Below, piece after piece: positions 17,272 through 24,815 of a stretch of 34,397 nt of DNA. Position 1 is the first letter of the stretch. Each line of letters opens with the position of its first letter. Below the pieces are notes generated by a model. That model made no database searches. It saw only the letters and a program-made list of their open reading frames with translations, and was not told the origin of the DNA. The stretch comes from an uncultured bacterium (GTDB lineage: Bacteria; Dictyoglomota; Dictyoglomia; Dictyoglomales; Dictyoglomaceae): positions 1-34,397 of the forward strand of contig CALHLF010000055.1 in NCBI GenBank assembly GCA_938034905.1, given 5' to 3'. The position numbers and the translations under genes are program-made.

Positions 17272-19647
17272 TTAGAATAATTTTTTGATTTCTTCTATAA
17301 TCTTTTTTTCGTTAGGTAAGAAGGCTTTTTCGAGAACTGGTGATGCAGGCGGTGGACAATAAGGTGCACCAATTCTTAAAGGTGCACTCCTTAGAAAAGC
17401 TTCTGCCTTTTCTACAACCTGTGCAATAATCTCAGAAGATAAAGACATAAAAGATACCCCTTGGGTTACTATGGAAAGTCTTCCTGTTCTCTTTACTGAT
17501 TCAATTATGGTCTCTATATCTAAGGGATATAAGGTTCTAAGATCAATTACTTCAACCTCTATTCCCTCTTTTTCTAATTCTTCTGCAGCCTTCAGAACTG
17601 CATAGATCATTGCAGACCAAGAAATCATAGTAATACTTCTATCATAACTTCTGGCTTTTCTTTTAATCTCTGCCTTTCCAATGGGAACAATATATTCCTC
17701 TTTTGGAACTTTTCTCTTGGATAAAGAAGTAAGAAGAGGATCCTGTAATAAATTCTGATGCTCTATATAAATTACAGGATTATCTTCTCTTATTGAAGCT
17801 ATTAATAACCCTTTTGCATCATAAGCATCGGAGGGAGCAACAATTTTTAACCCAGGAATATGAGCTAAAATAGATTCAATACTTTGGGAATGTTGCCCAG
17901 CATAACCCTTTCCCCCTCCAATAGTTGTAATGATGGTTAATGGGATTTCCGCCTGTCCACCAGACATATACCTCATTTTTGCTGCCTGATTTCCCACCTG
18001 ATCCATAGCAATAAGTATAAAATCAATATACATTATTTCTACTACAGGTCTTAATCCTCTCATGGCAGCTCCAATACCTGTTCCCACAATTGCAGCTTCT
18101 GAAATGGGAGTATTAAATATCCTCTCTCTACCAAAGATTTCCAAAAGTCCCTTGGTTGCCCCAAAGGAACCTCCATAATCTGCAATATCTTCCCCCCATA
18201 AAATAACCCTTTTATCCCTTTTCATCTCCTGATAAAGAGCTTCAATAATAGCTTCTCTATAGGTTATCTCAATATTAGGATCTCTGTCTTTAAAAGCAGG
18301 TTCTTTTAATACTTGAACATTTTTAAATTTCTCTGGAACATTATTATTAATTCCATTTTCTTTAAATAAATAAAGAGTCATATCCTTAGGATCTGGATTT
18401 GGAGATTCGATAACTTTTCCAGCAATATTCTCATTTCTTAACCTAAATTCTTTCTTTAAAGCATCGATTTCCTCTAAGGATAAAACGCCTGCATCTATAA
18501 GCTCTTTTGAATATAATTCAATGGGATCATATTTCTTCCATGTTTGTAGTTCCTCATAACTTCTATAAGTGGCATTCTCTGGTTTTTCCAAAACATCACT
18601 TAGAGAATGGCCCATAAATCTATATCCCCAAAACTCAAGAAGAATTGGCCCTTCTCCTTTTCTTGCTTTATCCACTGCCCTTTTTACTGCATCTCTTACC
18701 GCAAGTACCTTCATTCCATTAATAACTTCTGCATACATTCCCTTTTTGTTATACGCAAATCCTCTTTCTGCAAGATAATCTATACCTGTAACCTCGCCTC
18801 GCTGTTGTCCTGACTCTCCATACTGATTATTCATAATCATAAATATTACAGGAATTCCAAATCTTTTACCCATTAATCCATTGGTAAATTGGGACATACA
18901 AGCCATATTTATTGCTTCATGGGCTATTCCTGTATTCATAGCTCCATCACCAATAAAACATAAAGTTACTTTTCCATCTTCAAGAAATCTTGATGCCATT
19001 GCAGAACCAACAGCAATTCCCATGCTTCCTCCCACTATAGCATTGGCTCCTAAATGTCCCAAACTAAAGTCTGCAATATGCATAGAACCCCCTCTTCCCC
19101 TACAAATACCCCATTCCTTCCCAAAGAGTTCTGCTATGGACCTAAAAAGGGCAATTTGGAGGGCAAACTCAAAAAGTTCTTCCTTACTTTTACCCTCAAA
19201 ACTAAAACCTAAGAAATCTGCAACTTCTTTATTTTTTAAGATGAAACCCCTCAATTCCTCTTCCTTCATTCCCTTTAAACCAAAGTAACTTTTAGCTAAA
19301 GCATCTCCATGTCCTCGGTGGGTGCTTGTTATATAATCGTCTTTCGTTATCACTGATATTCCCCCTGTAGGGACAGCTTCCTGTCCGATGGAAAGATGAG
19401 AAGCACCTATATAAAGATATCGAATGGGACCATATTTCCCCTTGTTTACCCTTAATTCATAAATCATTTCTTCAAAATTTCTGATAAGAAGCATACATTT
19501 AAAAAGATCAATACTTTCCTCCCTTGTAATATTTCCTTCCTCTAATTCTTGTTTTAGATTTTTATTATATTGAAACTTAGGTATCTTTCCTCCAACTTCA
19601 ATGTATCCTGCCTCAAATTCTGGGAAAATATTTATTTCCTTTGGCAT
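17272..19647 (-). CDS. Fused E1 alpha-beta TPP-dependent dehydrogenase (2-oxoacid/acetoin type)
   Basis: A 791-residue fusion of the alpha and beta subunits of an E1 component. The alpha part (about 40-400) has the TPP motif G233-D-G to N273-N, the H-R-G-H-G loop and the R-G-R-G-G-S-M-H signature. The beta part (about 460-791) begins I-T-Y-R-E-A and contains G-E-D-I-A and the P-I-S-E-A cofactor region. Between the H-R-G-H-G motif and A-E-L-F-G-K the alpha part has an extra segment of about 50 residues (roughly 120-170). Such E1s decarboxylate 2-oxoacids or split acetoin and pass the acyl group to E2. Being the first enzyme of a sugar/polyol array under a DeoR regulator, its substrate could be an unusual ketose-derived compound, pyruvate or acetoin; sequence alone does not decide. 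Confidence 0.88.
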   Translation of the reverse strand: MPKEINIFPEFEAGYIEVGGKIPKFQYNKNLKQELEEGNITREESIDLFKCMLLIRNFEEMIYELRVNKGKYGPIRYLYIGASHLSIGQEAVPTGGISVITKDDYITSTHRGHGDALAKSYFGLKGMKEEELRGFILKNKEVADFLGFSFEGKSKEELFEFALQIALFRSIAELFGKEWGICRGRGGSMHIADFSLGHLGANAIVGGSMGIAVGSAMASRFLEDGKVTLCFIGDGAMNTGIAHEAINMACMSQFTNGLMGKRFGIPVIFMIMNNQYGESGQQRGEVTGIDYLAERGFAYNKKGMYAEVINGMKVLAVRDAVKRAVDKARKGEGPILLEFWGYRFMGHSLSDVLEKPENATYRSYEELQTWKKYDPIELYSKELIDAGVLSLEEIDALKKEFRLRNENIAGKVIESPNPDPKDMTLYLFKENGINNNVPEKFKNVQVLKEPAFKDRDPNIEITYREAIIEALYQEMKRDKRVILWGEDIADYGGSFGATKGLLEIFGRERIFNTPISEAAIVGTGIGAAMRGLRPVVEIMYIDFILIAMDQVGNQAAKMRYMSGGQAEIPLTIITTIGGGKGYAGQHSQSIESILAHIPGLKIVAPSDAYDAKGLLIASIREDNPVIYIEHQNLLQDPLLTSLSKRKVPKEEYIVPIGKAEIKRKARSYDRSITMISWSAMIYAVLKAAEELEKEGIEVEVIDLRTLYPLDIETIIESVKRTGRLSIVTQGVSFMSLSSEIIAQVVEKAEAFLRSAPLRIGAPYCPPPASPVLEKAFLPNEKKIIEEIKKLF

Positions 19648-19665
19648 AATTTTTCCTCCTTCTTT

Positions 19666-20442
19666 TTAAATATCAAAAGTTGAAGAAACAATTACCTCAA
19701 CTCCTTCATTCCTCAATTCCTCTATATGCTTCAAAGGAACTTTATCATCTACAACAATTTTGTTTAAAACTTTCGTAGGGGCTACAAAAGCAAAACACTC
19801 TTTCCCAAATTTACTATAATCTGCAACCCCTATAATTTCTCTTCCCATTTCAATTATTAATTTTTTAATTTGAGCCTCAACAATACTTGCAGTACTCATC
19901 CCCTTTCCTGGAATAATTCCAGAGATTCCAAGAAATGCTTTATCTACTCTAAATTCTCTTAAAACTCTTTCTGCTAATGGCCCTACTAAAGCTACAGTTT
20001 CCTTTCTAAGGATTCCTCCTGTAAGAATAACTTCAACTCCCCTTGCATTTAAAAGCTCCCGTGCAACCTCTATAGAGTTTGTTACAACTGTCAGATCATG
20101 TCTATTTTTAATATTTTTGGCAATTTGAAAGGTAGTACTTCCAGTTTCTATGAAAATCGTTTCTCCATCATTTACTAATTCCGCTGCCTTCATTCCTATA
20201 GCCATTTTTTCCTTTAGATTTTGTCTCTTTTTTGTAGCATATAACGGTTCAAAGGAAAAGCTTTGAGGGAGAACAGCACCTCCATGGGTTCTTTTCAATA
20301 AACCTTCTTTTTCTAAGGCCTCTAAATCTCTTCTTATGGTTGCACCAGTAACATTAAATATTCTTACTAAATCGGAGACCTTTACTCCTCTCTCCTTCTC
20401 TATCAATTCTAATATTCTTGTTCTTCTTTCCTCTGCTAACAT
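19666..20442 (-). CDS. DeoR-family transcription repressor of the sugar array
   Basis: A 258-residue DeoR-type regulator. The start is set at ATG 20440-20442, which has GGAGG 6 bases upstream and gives the usual M-L-A-E-E-R-R-T-R-I-L opening; a further ATG 18 bases upstream has no ribosome site. Residues about 6-58 are the helix-turn-helix (V-S-D-L-V-R-I-F-N-V, then T-I-R-R-D-L-E-A-L-E). The rest is the DeoRC sensor domain with I-F-I-E-T-G-S-T-T (phosphate-binding loop) and G-V-A-D-Y-S-K-F near the end. DeoR proteins usually respond to a phosphorylated sugar intermediate and repress their own operon. It is the first gene of the array, 18 bases ahead of the E1 gene. Confidence 0.92.
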   Translation of the reverse strand: MLAEERRTRILELIEKERGVKVSDLVRIFNVTGATIRRDLEALEKEGLLKRTHGGAVLPQSFSFEPLYATKKRQNLKEKMAIGMKAAELVNDGETIFIETGSTTFQIAKNIKNRHDLTVVTNSIEVARELLNARGVEVILTGGILRKETVALVGPLAERVLREFRVDKAFLGISGIIPGKGMSTASIVEAQIKKLIIEMGREIIGVADYSKFGKECFAFVAPTKVLNKIVVDDKVPLKHIEELRNEGVEVIVSSTFDI

Positions 20443-20503
20443 TCTTTCCCTCCATTCCATATATATTCATTTTTTTTCATTTTTTACTTTCAATTGTTAG
20501 TTT

Positions 20504-20532
20504 ATGTTATTATATGTTTTCAAAATTGTCAA
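20504..20532 (-). promoter_or_regulatory. Predicted promoter of the DeoR-controlled array
   Basis: On the minus strand there is a perfect TTGACA (20527-20532), a 17-base spacer and TAACAT (20504-20509, 4 of 6). An overlapping perfect TATAAT at 20509-20514 would leave only a 12-base spacer, so I favour TAACAT. The predicted start is near 20497, some 55 bases before the DeoR ATG. TTCA motifs (plus-strand orientation) flank and overlap this region and may be operator half-sites. Confidence 0.55.
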
Positions 20533-20579
20533 GAAATTGTAGTTATAAGAACCTCAAAAATGGATTCTAAAAGAAAATT

Positions 20580-20597
20580 AAAGATAAAAATATCTTT
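20580..20597. repeat. Short inverted repeat upstream of xynA
   Basis: AAAGATA (20580-20586) and TATCTTT (20591-20597) form a perfect 7-base inverted repeat around AAAA. It lies in the 301-base region between the divergent DeoR and xynA genes, about 85 bases upstream of the likely xynA -10. It could be an operator or simply AT-rich chance. The rest of 20443-20743 holds the DeoR promoter, the probable xynA promoter and no gene I can support. Confidence 0.3.
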
Positions 20598-20679
20598 TTA
20601 GAAAGATGAGCTATTTCTTCTATATAACTTAATGTAGAATTTCTGATAGAGAAAAAGTATATGAAACTAAAATAACTTA

Positions 20680-20688
20680 TGCTAAGAT
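20680..20688 (+). promoter_or_regulatory. Probable extended -10 promoter of xynA
   Basis: TGCTAAGAT: an extended -10 (TGn) followed by TAAGAT at 20683-20688, without a convincing -35. The expected start near 20695 gives a leader of about 50 bases that contains the GGAG site at 20729-20732 before the ATG at 20744. Confidence 0.4.
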
Positions 20689-20743
20689 TATTAATAATAA
20701 AATAGAGTTTTTGAAAATATTTTTGAAAGGAGATGATAGTAAA

Positions 20744-21802
20744 ATGTTTGGTCAAAGGTTTTTAGTCTTTCTGTTGGTTCTGTTTTTTGTTTTCCTTTTA
20801 AATTTCGAAGGGAATTTAAAGGCTATAGAGATTCCATCACTTAAAGAGGTTTATAAAGATTATTTTCTTATTGGAGCTGCAGTTAGTCACAATAGCATAT
20901 ATACTTATGAAGAATTATTAAAAAAACATTTCAATAGTTTAACTCCTGAAAACCAAATGAAGTGGGAATTGATTCATCCAGCTTTATACAAATACAATTT
21001 TGATGATGCAGATCAAATTGTAGAGTTTGCAATCAAGAATGGAATGAAGGTAAGGGGTCATACTTTGGTTTGGCATCAACAAACTCCTCCTTGGGTATTT
21101 GCTGGCACCAAAGAGGAAGTGTTGGCAAGATTGAAAGATCACATTAAAGAAGTTGTAGGACATTATAAGGGAAAGGTTTATGCTTGGGATGTAGTCAATG
21201 AGGCTCTCTCTGATAATCCTGTTGAATTTTTAAGAAAAGCTCCTTGGTATGACATTTGTGGAGAAGAGGTTATTGAGAAAGCCTTTATCTGGGCCCATGA
21301 GGTAGATCCAAATGCAAAATTATTCTACAATGACTATAACTTGGAAGACCCTATAAAGAGAGAAAAAGCCTACAAATTAGTTAAGAAACTTAAAGATAAA
21401 GGAGTACCCATTCATGGTATAGGAATTCAGGGACACTGGACTCTAAATTGGCCTACCCCAAAAATGTTGGAAGATTCTATTAAAAGATTCTCCGAATTAG
21501 GTGTAGAAATTCATATAACTGAATTTGATATTTCTATTTATTATGATAGATATGAAAATAACAATTTCAAAATACCTCCAGAAGATAGAATTGAAAGGCA
21601 AGCTCAAATTTACAAGGAAGCTTTTGCTATTCTAAGAAAATACAAAGATTTGGTAACTAATGTAACTTTTTGGGGGGTTGCAGACGATTATACTTGGCTC
21701 TATTTCTGGCCTGTAAGGGGAAGAGAAGATTATCCATTACTTTTTGATAAGAATCATCAGCCTAAAAAAGCCTTTTGGGAAATTATAAAATTTGGAAAAT
21801 AA
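20744..21802 (+). CDS. xynA: Secreted GH10 endo-1,4-beta-xylanase
   Basis: A 352-residue family 10 xylanase. I chose ATG 20744 because AAAGGAGATG lies just upstream and the N-terminus becomes a signal peptide (hydrophobic 6-19, cleavage probably after A27 in N-L-K-A); an in-frame TTG at 20711 would spoil it. The catalytic acid/base is Glu153 (W-D-V-V-N-E-A-L) and the nucleophile Glu260 (H-I-T-E-F-D-I), with the conserved H-T-L-V-W-H-Q-Q block at about 106-113. No carbohydrate-binding module follows; it is a bare catalytic domain. The length and form fit the XynA I recall from Dictyoglomus thermophilum. It is followed by an exported PsbP-like protein in the same transcript. Confidence 0.92.
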   Translation: MFGQRFLVFLLVLFFVFLLNFEGNLKAIEIPSLKEVYKDYFLIGAAVSHNSIYTYEELLKKHFNSLTPENQMKWELIHPALYKYNFDDADQIVEFAIKNGMKVRGHTLVWHQQTPPWVFAGTKEEVLARLKDHIKEVVGHYKGKVYAWDVVNEALSDNPVEFLRKAPWYDICGEEVIEKAFIWAHEVDPNAKLFYNDYNLEDPIKREKAYKLVKKLKDKGVPIHGIGIQGHWTLNWPTPKMLEDSIKRFSELGVEIHITEFDISIYYDRYENNNFKIPPEDRIERQAQIYKEAFAILRKYKDLVTNVTFWGVADDYTWLYFWPVRGREDYPLLFDKNHQPKKAFWEIIKFGK

Positions 21803-21824
21803 AAATTTAAAAGGAGGTAGTCTT

Positions 21825-22352
21825 ATGAAAAAAGCTTTTACACGAAGTCTAAGTATATTCTTAATTCTTTTGGTAGTTTCTTTCACTATATCTTATGCTG
21901 ATGCCCAAAGGTATGTAGATAAAAACTTTGGATTTTCCATCACTCCGCCAGATGGCTGGGAAATCAAAGATGGAAGACCATATAAAGTAGCAATAATCTT
22001 TATTGGACCTATGGAGGGAGGTTTTAGGGTCAATTTTAATATAAATGTTGTAGCTGTGCCTGGAGTGACTAATATTGATGATGATCTCATCTCTGAAATA
22101 AAGAAGGCATTAGAAACTTCAATAGGAATAGTCGACTTTATCTCTGAAGGAGAGATAAAAGTTTCAAAATATGAAGGTTATGAAATTACATATATTATAG
22201 AATTTGCTGAAGATTTATTTTTAATGCAGAAGCAAATTTACGTAATCAACAATGGAAAAGCTTATATTTTTACCTTTACTTCTTCAGAAGAAACTTCTGA
22301 AAAATATCTTCCTTTATTTGAAGAGAGTTTAAAATCCTTTGAAATATTATAA
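21825..22352 (+). CDS. Exported PsbP-like protein
   Basis: A 175-residue protein started at ATG 21825, which has AAGGAGG 7 bases upstream. It begins with a signal peptide (hydrophobic about 9-22, S-Y-A-D-A then Q-R-Y-V-D). The mature part opens F-G-F-S-I-T-P-P-D-G-W-E, the hallmark of the PsbP/DUF1795 fold, and ends with the L-F-E-E-S-L-K-S-F pattern typical of that family. In non-photosynthetic bacteria these are extracytoplasmic proteins of unclear function. It lies 22 bases after xynA and before the shared terminator, so it is probably co-expressed with the xylanase; whether it helps xylan use is unknown. Confidence 0.82.
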   Translation: MKKAFTRSLSIFLILLVVSFTISYADAQRYVDKNFGFSITPPDGWEIKDGRPYKVAIIFIGPMEGGFRVNFNINVVAVPGVTNIDDDLISEIKKALETSIGIVDFISEGEIKVSKYEGYEITYIIEFAEDLFLMQKQIYVINNGKAYIFTFTSSEETSEKYLPLFEESLKSFEIL

Positions 22353-22359
22353 GATTTAT

Positions 22360-22398
22360 GGGCAAGTTTAAAAAACTTGCCCATTTTACCATTTTTTC
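22360..22398 (+). terminator. Intrinsic terminator of xynA operon
   Basis: GGGCAAGTTT (22360-22369) pairs with AAACTTGCCC (22373-22382) around a 3-base loop, a 10-base perfect stem, followed by ATTTTACCATTTTTT. It begins 7 bases after the stop of the PsbP-like gene. Confidence 0.85.
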
Positions 22399-22551
22399 TC
22401 CTCTTTAAATCTATTACTTAACTAAAATTATAAAATAAAATTTGTTTCTTATAAATACATAAAAAAGACTTAGGGACGATAAATGTCCTATTAAAAATTC
22501 CTATATGGGAAATAATGGGTGAAGTTACTTCTAATATGAGTCTCATAGTAA

Positions 22552-22582
22552 TTAGGGGGGAGATTTGCTCTCTCCCCCCTAA
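22552..22582 (-). terminator. Strong GC-rich hairpin after the unknown exported gene
   Basis: TTAGGGGGGAGA (22552-22563) and TCTCCCCCCTAA (22571-22582) form a perfect 12-base stem with a 7-base loop, starting 13 bases after the stop of the minus-strand gene at 22596. Neither strand has a T-run after the stem, so it is not a classic intrinsic terminator; it may protect or define the 3' end. The stretch from 22399 to 22551 holds no gene I can support. Confidence 0.45.
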
Positions 22583-22595
22583 CTTAAAGTGGTTT

Positions 22596-23090
22596 CTATC
22601 TTACATTTAATCTTCCTAAAAGTGTATTAATACAATCATTTACTGCTCCTTTTATCACCGAGCTACCTGAAACAAAATCTCCGAAAAACCACATACCTTT
22701 TTTTATAGCCCCTGTCTGGTCAAATATTAATTCATTTCCTAACATATCATAAACTCTTATAGCTACTATTGCCTCTCCCTCAACAGTGGTAAGTGGAACA
22801 ATAGGCCATATAGGAAGCAATATAATCAACCAGTTAAATTCTCTCCTACTACTAGCACTTATTATATTCATATCTAACATATAATCTGCATTTTCCCTTT
22901 GATACACTATCTCAAATCCTAATACTTTAAGTTTATTAATAAGATAAGCCTTTGCTGGTTCAATTAATTCTCCATTTACACTGTTTACTCTGTTGATATA
23001 TACCTTGTTTTTTATTTGAGTAAAACCTAAGTTAACAAAAAAGAAAACTATAAACATGAGAATAATAAATTTTTTAAAGTAACCCTTCAC
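22596..23090 (-). CDS. Unknown exported protein
   Basis: A 164-residue protein with a GTG start (23088-23090) and a strong AAGGAGG 8 bases upstream. Residues about 7-24 form a signal peptide ending L-G-F-T-Q, with no lipobox cysteine. The mature part has predicted mixed strands (K-V-Y-I-N-R-V-N-S, E-A-I-V-A-I-R-V-Y-D) and a hydrophobic patch at about 88-98 (W-L-I-I-L-L-P-I-W-P) that could touch a membrane. The layout, a pair of helix-strand halves with an adenine-rich transcript of its own, reminds me of small envelope proteins but matches no family I can name. It is monocistronic, closed by the GC-rich hairpin. Confidence 0.7.
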   Translation of the reverse strand: MKGYFKKFIILMFIVFFFVNLGFTQIKNKVYINRVNSVNGELIEPAKAYLINKLKVLGFEIVYQRENADYMLDMNIISASSRREFNWLIILLPIWPIVPLTTVEGEAIVAIRVYDMLGNELIFDQTGAIKKGMWFFGDFVSGSSVIKGAVNDCINTLLGRLNVR

Positions 23091-23236
23091 AAGAATCGCC
23101 TCCTTATTTTAATTTTTTGTAATTAATTTTAAATATTAATAGAGTCAAAAACGGACCTTATAAAAAAATTAATAAGAAATTCCAGTTTACATTATCAAAA
23201 TTTAGTCATTAACTAAGAAAAAATACGCTACCTTAC

Positions 23237-23265
23237 TTCACTAATCTCTAATTTCATGATAAAAT
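23237..23265 (+). promoter_or_regulatory. Predicted promoter of the glp-type operon
   Basis: TTCACT (23237-23242), a 17-base spacer and TAAAAT (23260-23265), with an upstream TG (23257-23258) giving an extended -10. The predicted start near 23272 falls about 5 bases before the first stem of the attenuator, which supports both calls. Confidence 0.5.
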
Positions 23266-23276
23266 AAATTAGAATT

Positions 23277-23340
23277 TAGGGCGAAGGAGAAGTTGGAGAA
23301 ACCGCCCTACCTTTTAAGGTAGGTGCGGTTTTTTCTTTTT
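23277..23340 (+). promoter_or_regulatory. Transcription attenuator: antiterminator stem and intrinsic terminator
   Basis: Two mutually exclusive hairpins precede the glpA-like gene. Stem 1: TAGGGCG (23277-23283) pairs with CGCCCTA (23303-23309) around a 19-base purine-rich loop that holds GGAGAA twice (23286-23291, 23295-23300). Stem 2: AAACCGC plus CCTACCTT (23299-23313) pairs with AAGGTAGG and GCGGTTT (23316-23331, one bulged T), followed by TTTTTTCTTTTT: a textbook intrinsic terminator of 15 pairs. Stem 1 uses bases of the terminator's left arm, so forming it would let transcription continue. By analogy with GlpP-controlled glp leaders in Bacillus an RNA-binding antiterminator could act here; I do not recognise a known riboswitch. 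Confidence 0.75.
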
Positions 23341-23360
23341 ATTAGGAAAGGAGGCTAATC

Positions 23361-24815
23361 ATGGATGTAATTATTATTGGGGGAGGAATTGTGGGAACTT
23401 TAATTGCAAGACAATTATCCTTCTATTCTCTAAGAATTCTCCTTTTAGAGAAGGAAAGTGATATTGCCATGGGAGCTACTAAAGCAAATAGTGGAATCGT
23501 TCATGCTGGTTATGATCCTTTGCCAAATACTAATAAAGCTAAAACAAATGTCAGAGGAAATAAATTATACCCTGAACTTTGTTCTCAATTAAAGGTTCCC
23601 TTTAAGAGAAATGGTGCCTTTGTTTTAGCTTTTAATGACGAAGAAATAAAGATATTAGAAGAATTGAAGGAGAGGGGAAGGATAAATGGAGTCTTAGGAT
23701 TAGAGATAATATCGAAGGAAGAGCTCTTAAAAAGAGAACCTAATATAAATCCAGAGGTAAAGAGGGCACTTTATGTTCCCAATTCAGGAATAACTTCACC
23801 CTATCTTTTAGCAATTTCTGCCTTAGAAAACGCATGGGAGAATGGTGTAGAAGTCCATTTAGAGGAGGAAGTTCAAGGAGTAATAAAAGAAAAAGGAGGA
23901 TACATAGTAAAAACCAATAAAAATTCTTATTTTACAAAATATATTATAAACTGTGCTGGGATTAATGGAGATGAAATTATAAAAATGGCAGGAATAGACT
24001 TTTCCTTTGAAATAACTCCAAGAAAGGGAGAATATTTTGTTTTAGATAAAAAGATGGGAAACTTAGTCTCCTCTACTATATTTCCTACTCCTACCCCCTT
24101 AGGAAAAGGAATTCTCGTAATTCCTACAGTAGAAGGAAATATTCTTTTGGGACCTAATGCCCAAAATATAAATGATAAGGAGGATAAAACTACAACTCAT
24201 GAAGGGCTTAAGGAGGTATGGGAAAAAGCTACAAAATTAGTCCCAAATATTCCCTTTTCCTCTGTAATAAATACCTTTGCAGGGATAAGAGCAAGTAGCA
24301 ATTACAAAGACTTTCTAATAGAGGAGTTTAATTCCCATAAAGGAATTTTAAATATTTTAGGAATAGACTCACCAGGACTTACCTCTGCACCAGCTTTAGC
24401 AGAGATTGCGGAAGAATGGCTAAGGGAAAAAGAAAAGTTAATTCCCAAAAAGGAAGCTAAAAAGGAGAGGGAAAAAACTTTATATTTTAGAGAATTAACT
24501 AATGAGGAGAGGGAAGAACTTATAAAAAGGAATCCAAAATGGGGACACATAGTCTGTAGGTGTGAACATGTGAGTGAGATGGAGATAATAGAATTTATAA
24601 GACATCCATTAACCCCAAAAACCTTAGAAGCATTAAGAAAAAGATTAAGGGTAGGGACCGGAAGATGTCATGGTGCCTTTTGTACACCCCATATTTTAAA
24701 AATTCTTTCTAAAGAATTAGGAAAACCTATGAATTCTTTTACATTAAAGGGAGGAAATTCTAAAATTCTTTTTGGAGAAAATAAGGTGAGGTGGAAAAAT
24801 GAAAAAGGAAGTTGA
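23361..24815 (+). CDS. GlpA-like FAD-dependent glycerol-3-phosphate dehydrogenase with BFD-type [2Fe-2S] domain
   Basis: A 484-residue flavoprotein. The N-terminus has the FAD-binding G-G-G-I-V-G motif and a DAO-type fold (M-G-A-T-K-A-N-S-G-I-V-H, as in GlpA/GlpD). The C-terminal 90 residues carry four cysteines, Cys399, Cys401, Cys436 and Cys441 (C-R-C and R-C-H-G-A-F-C), the BFD-like [2Fe-2S] domain. Followed by an FAD/NAD oxidoreductase and a DUF1667 protein, it matches the three-gene anaerobic glycerol-3-phosphate oxidation operon known from Thermotoga and Firmicutes; the product is dihydroxyacetone phosphate. The ATG has AAAGGAGG 6 bases upstream, just after the attenuator's T-run. No glycerol kinase or facilitator is in the window. 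Confidence 0.85.
   Translation: MDVIIIGGGIVGTLIARQLSFYSLRILLLEKESDIAMGATKANSGIVHAGYDPLPNTNKAKTNVRGNKLYPELCSQLKVPFKRNGAFVLAFNDEEIKILEELKERGRINGVLGLEIISKEELLKREPNINPEVKRALYVPNSGITSPYLLAISALENAWENGVEVHLEEEVQGVIKEKGGYIVKTNKNSYFTKYIINCAGINGDEIIKMAGIDFSFEITPRKGEYFVLDKKMGNLVSSTIFPTPTPLGKGILVIPTVEGNILLGPNAQNINDKEDKTTTHEGLKEVWEKATKLVPNIPFSSVINTFAGIRASSNYKDFLIEEFNSHKGILNILGIDSPGLTSAPALAEIAEEWLREKEKLIPKKEAKKEREKTLYFRELTNEEREELIKRNPKWGHIVCRCEHVSEMEIIEFIRHPLTPKTLEALRKRLRVGTGRCHGAFCTPHILKILSKELGKPMNSFTLKGGNSKILFGENKVRWKNEKGS

Noticed and set aside
18881-19288. Plus-strand open frame of 135 codons opposite the E1 gene.
   Set aside because: It lies wholly antisense to a strongly conserved TPP enzyme region.
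20711-20743. Upstream TTG start for the xylanase.
   Set aside because: It has no ribosome site, while AAAGGAGATG precedes ATG 20744, which also gives a clean signal peptide.
22466-22550. A row of small hairpins (GGAC/GTCC, TTCC/GGAA, GAAG/CTTC, ATGAG/CTCAT) that looked like a structured RNA.
   Set aside because: Stems of 4-5 bases with short loops are expected several times per 100 bases in AT-rich DNA; only the 12-base stem at 22552-22582 stands out.
23295-23324. Possible leader peptide (TTG start, nine codons, TAG) inside the attenuator with AAGGAG just before it.
   Set aside because: The ribosome site would be only 3 bases from the start codon and the peptide shows no run of regulatory codons; the simpler two-hairpin switch explains the sequence.
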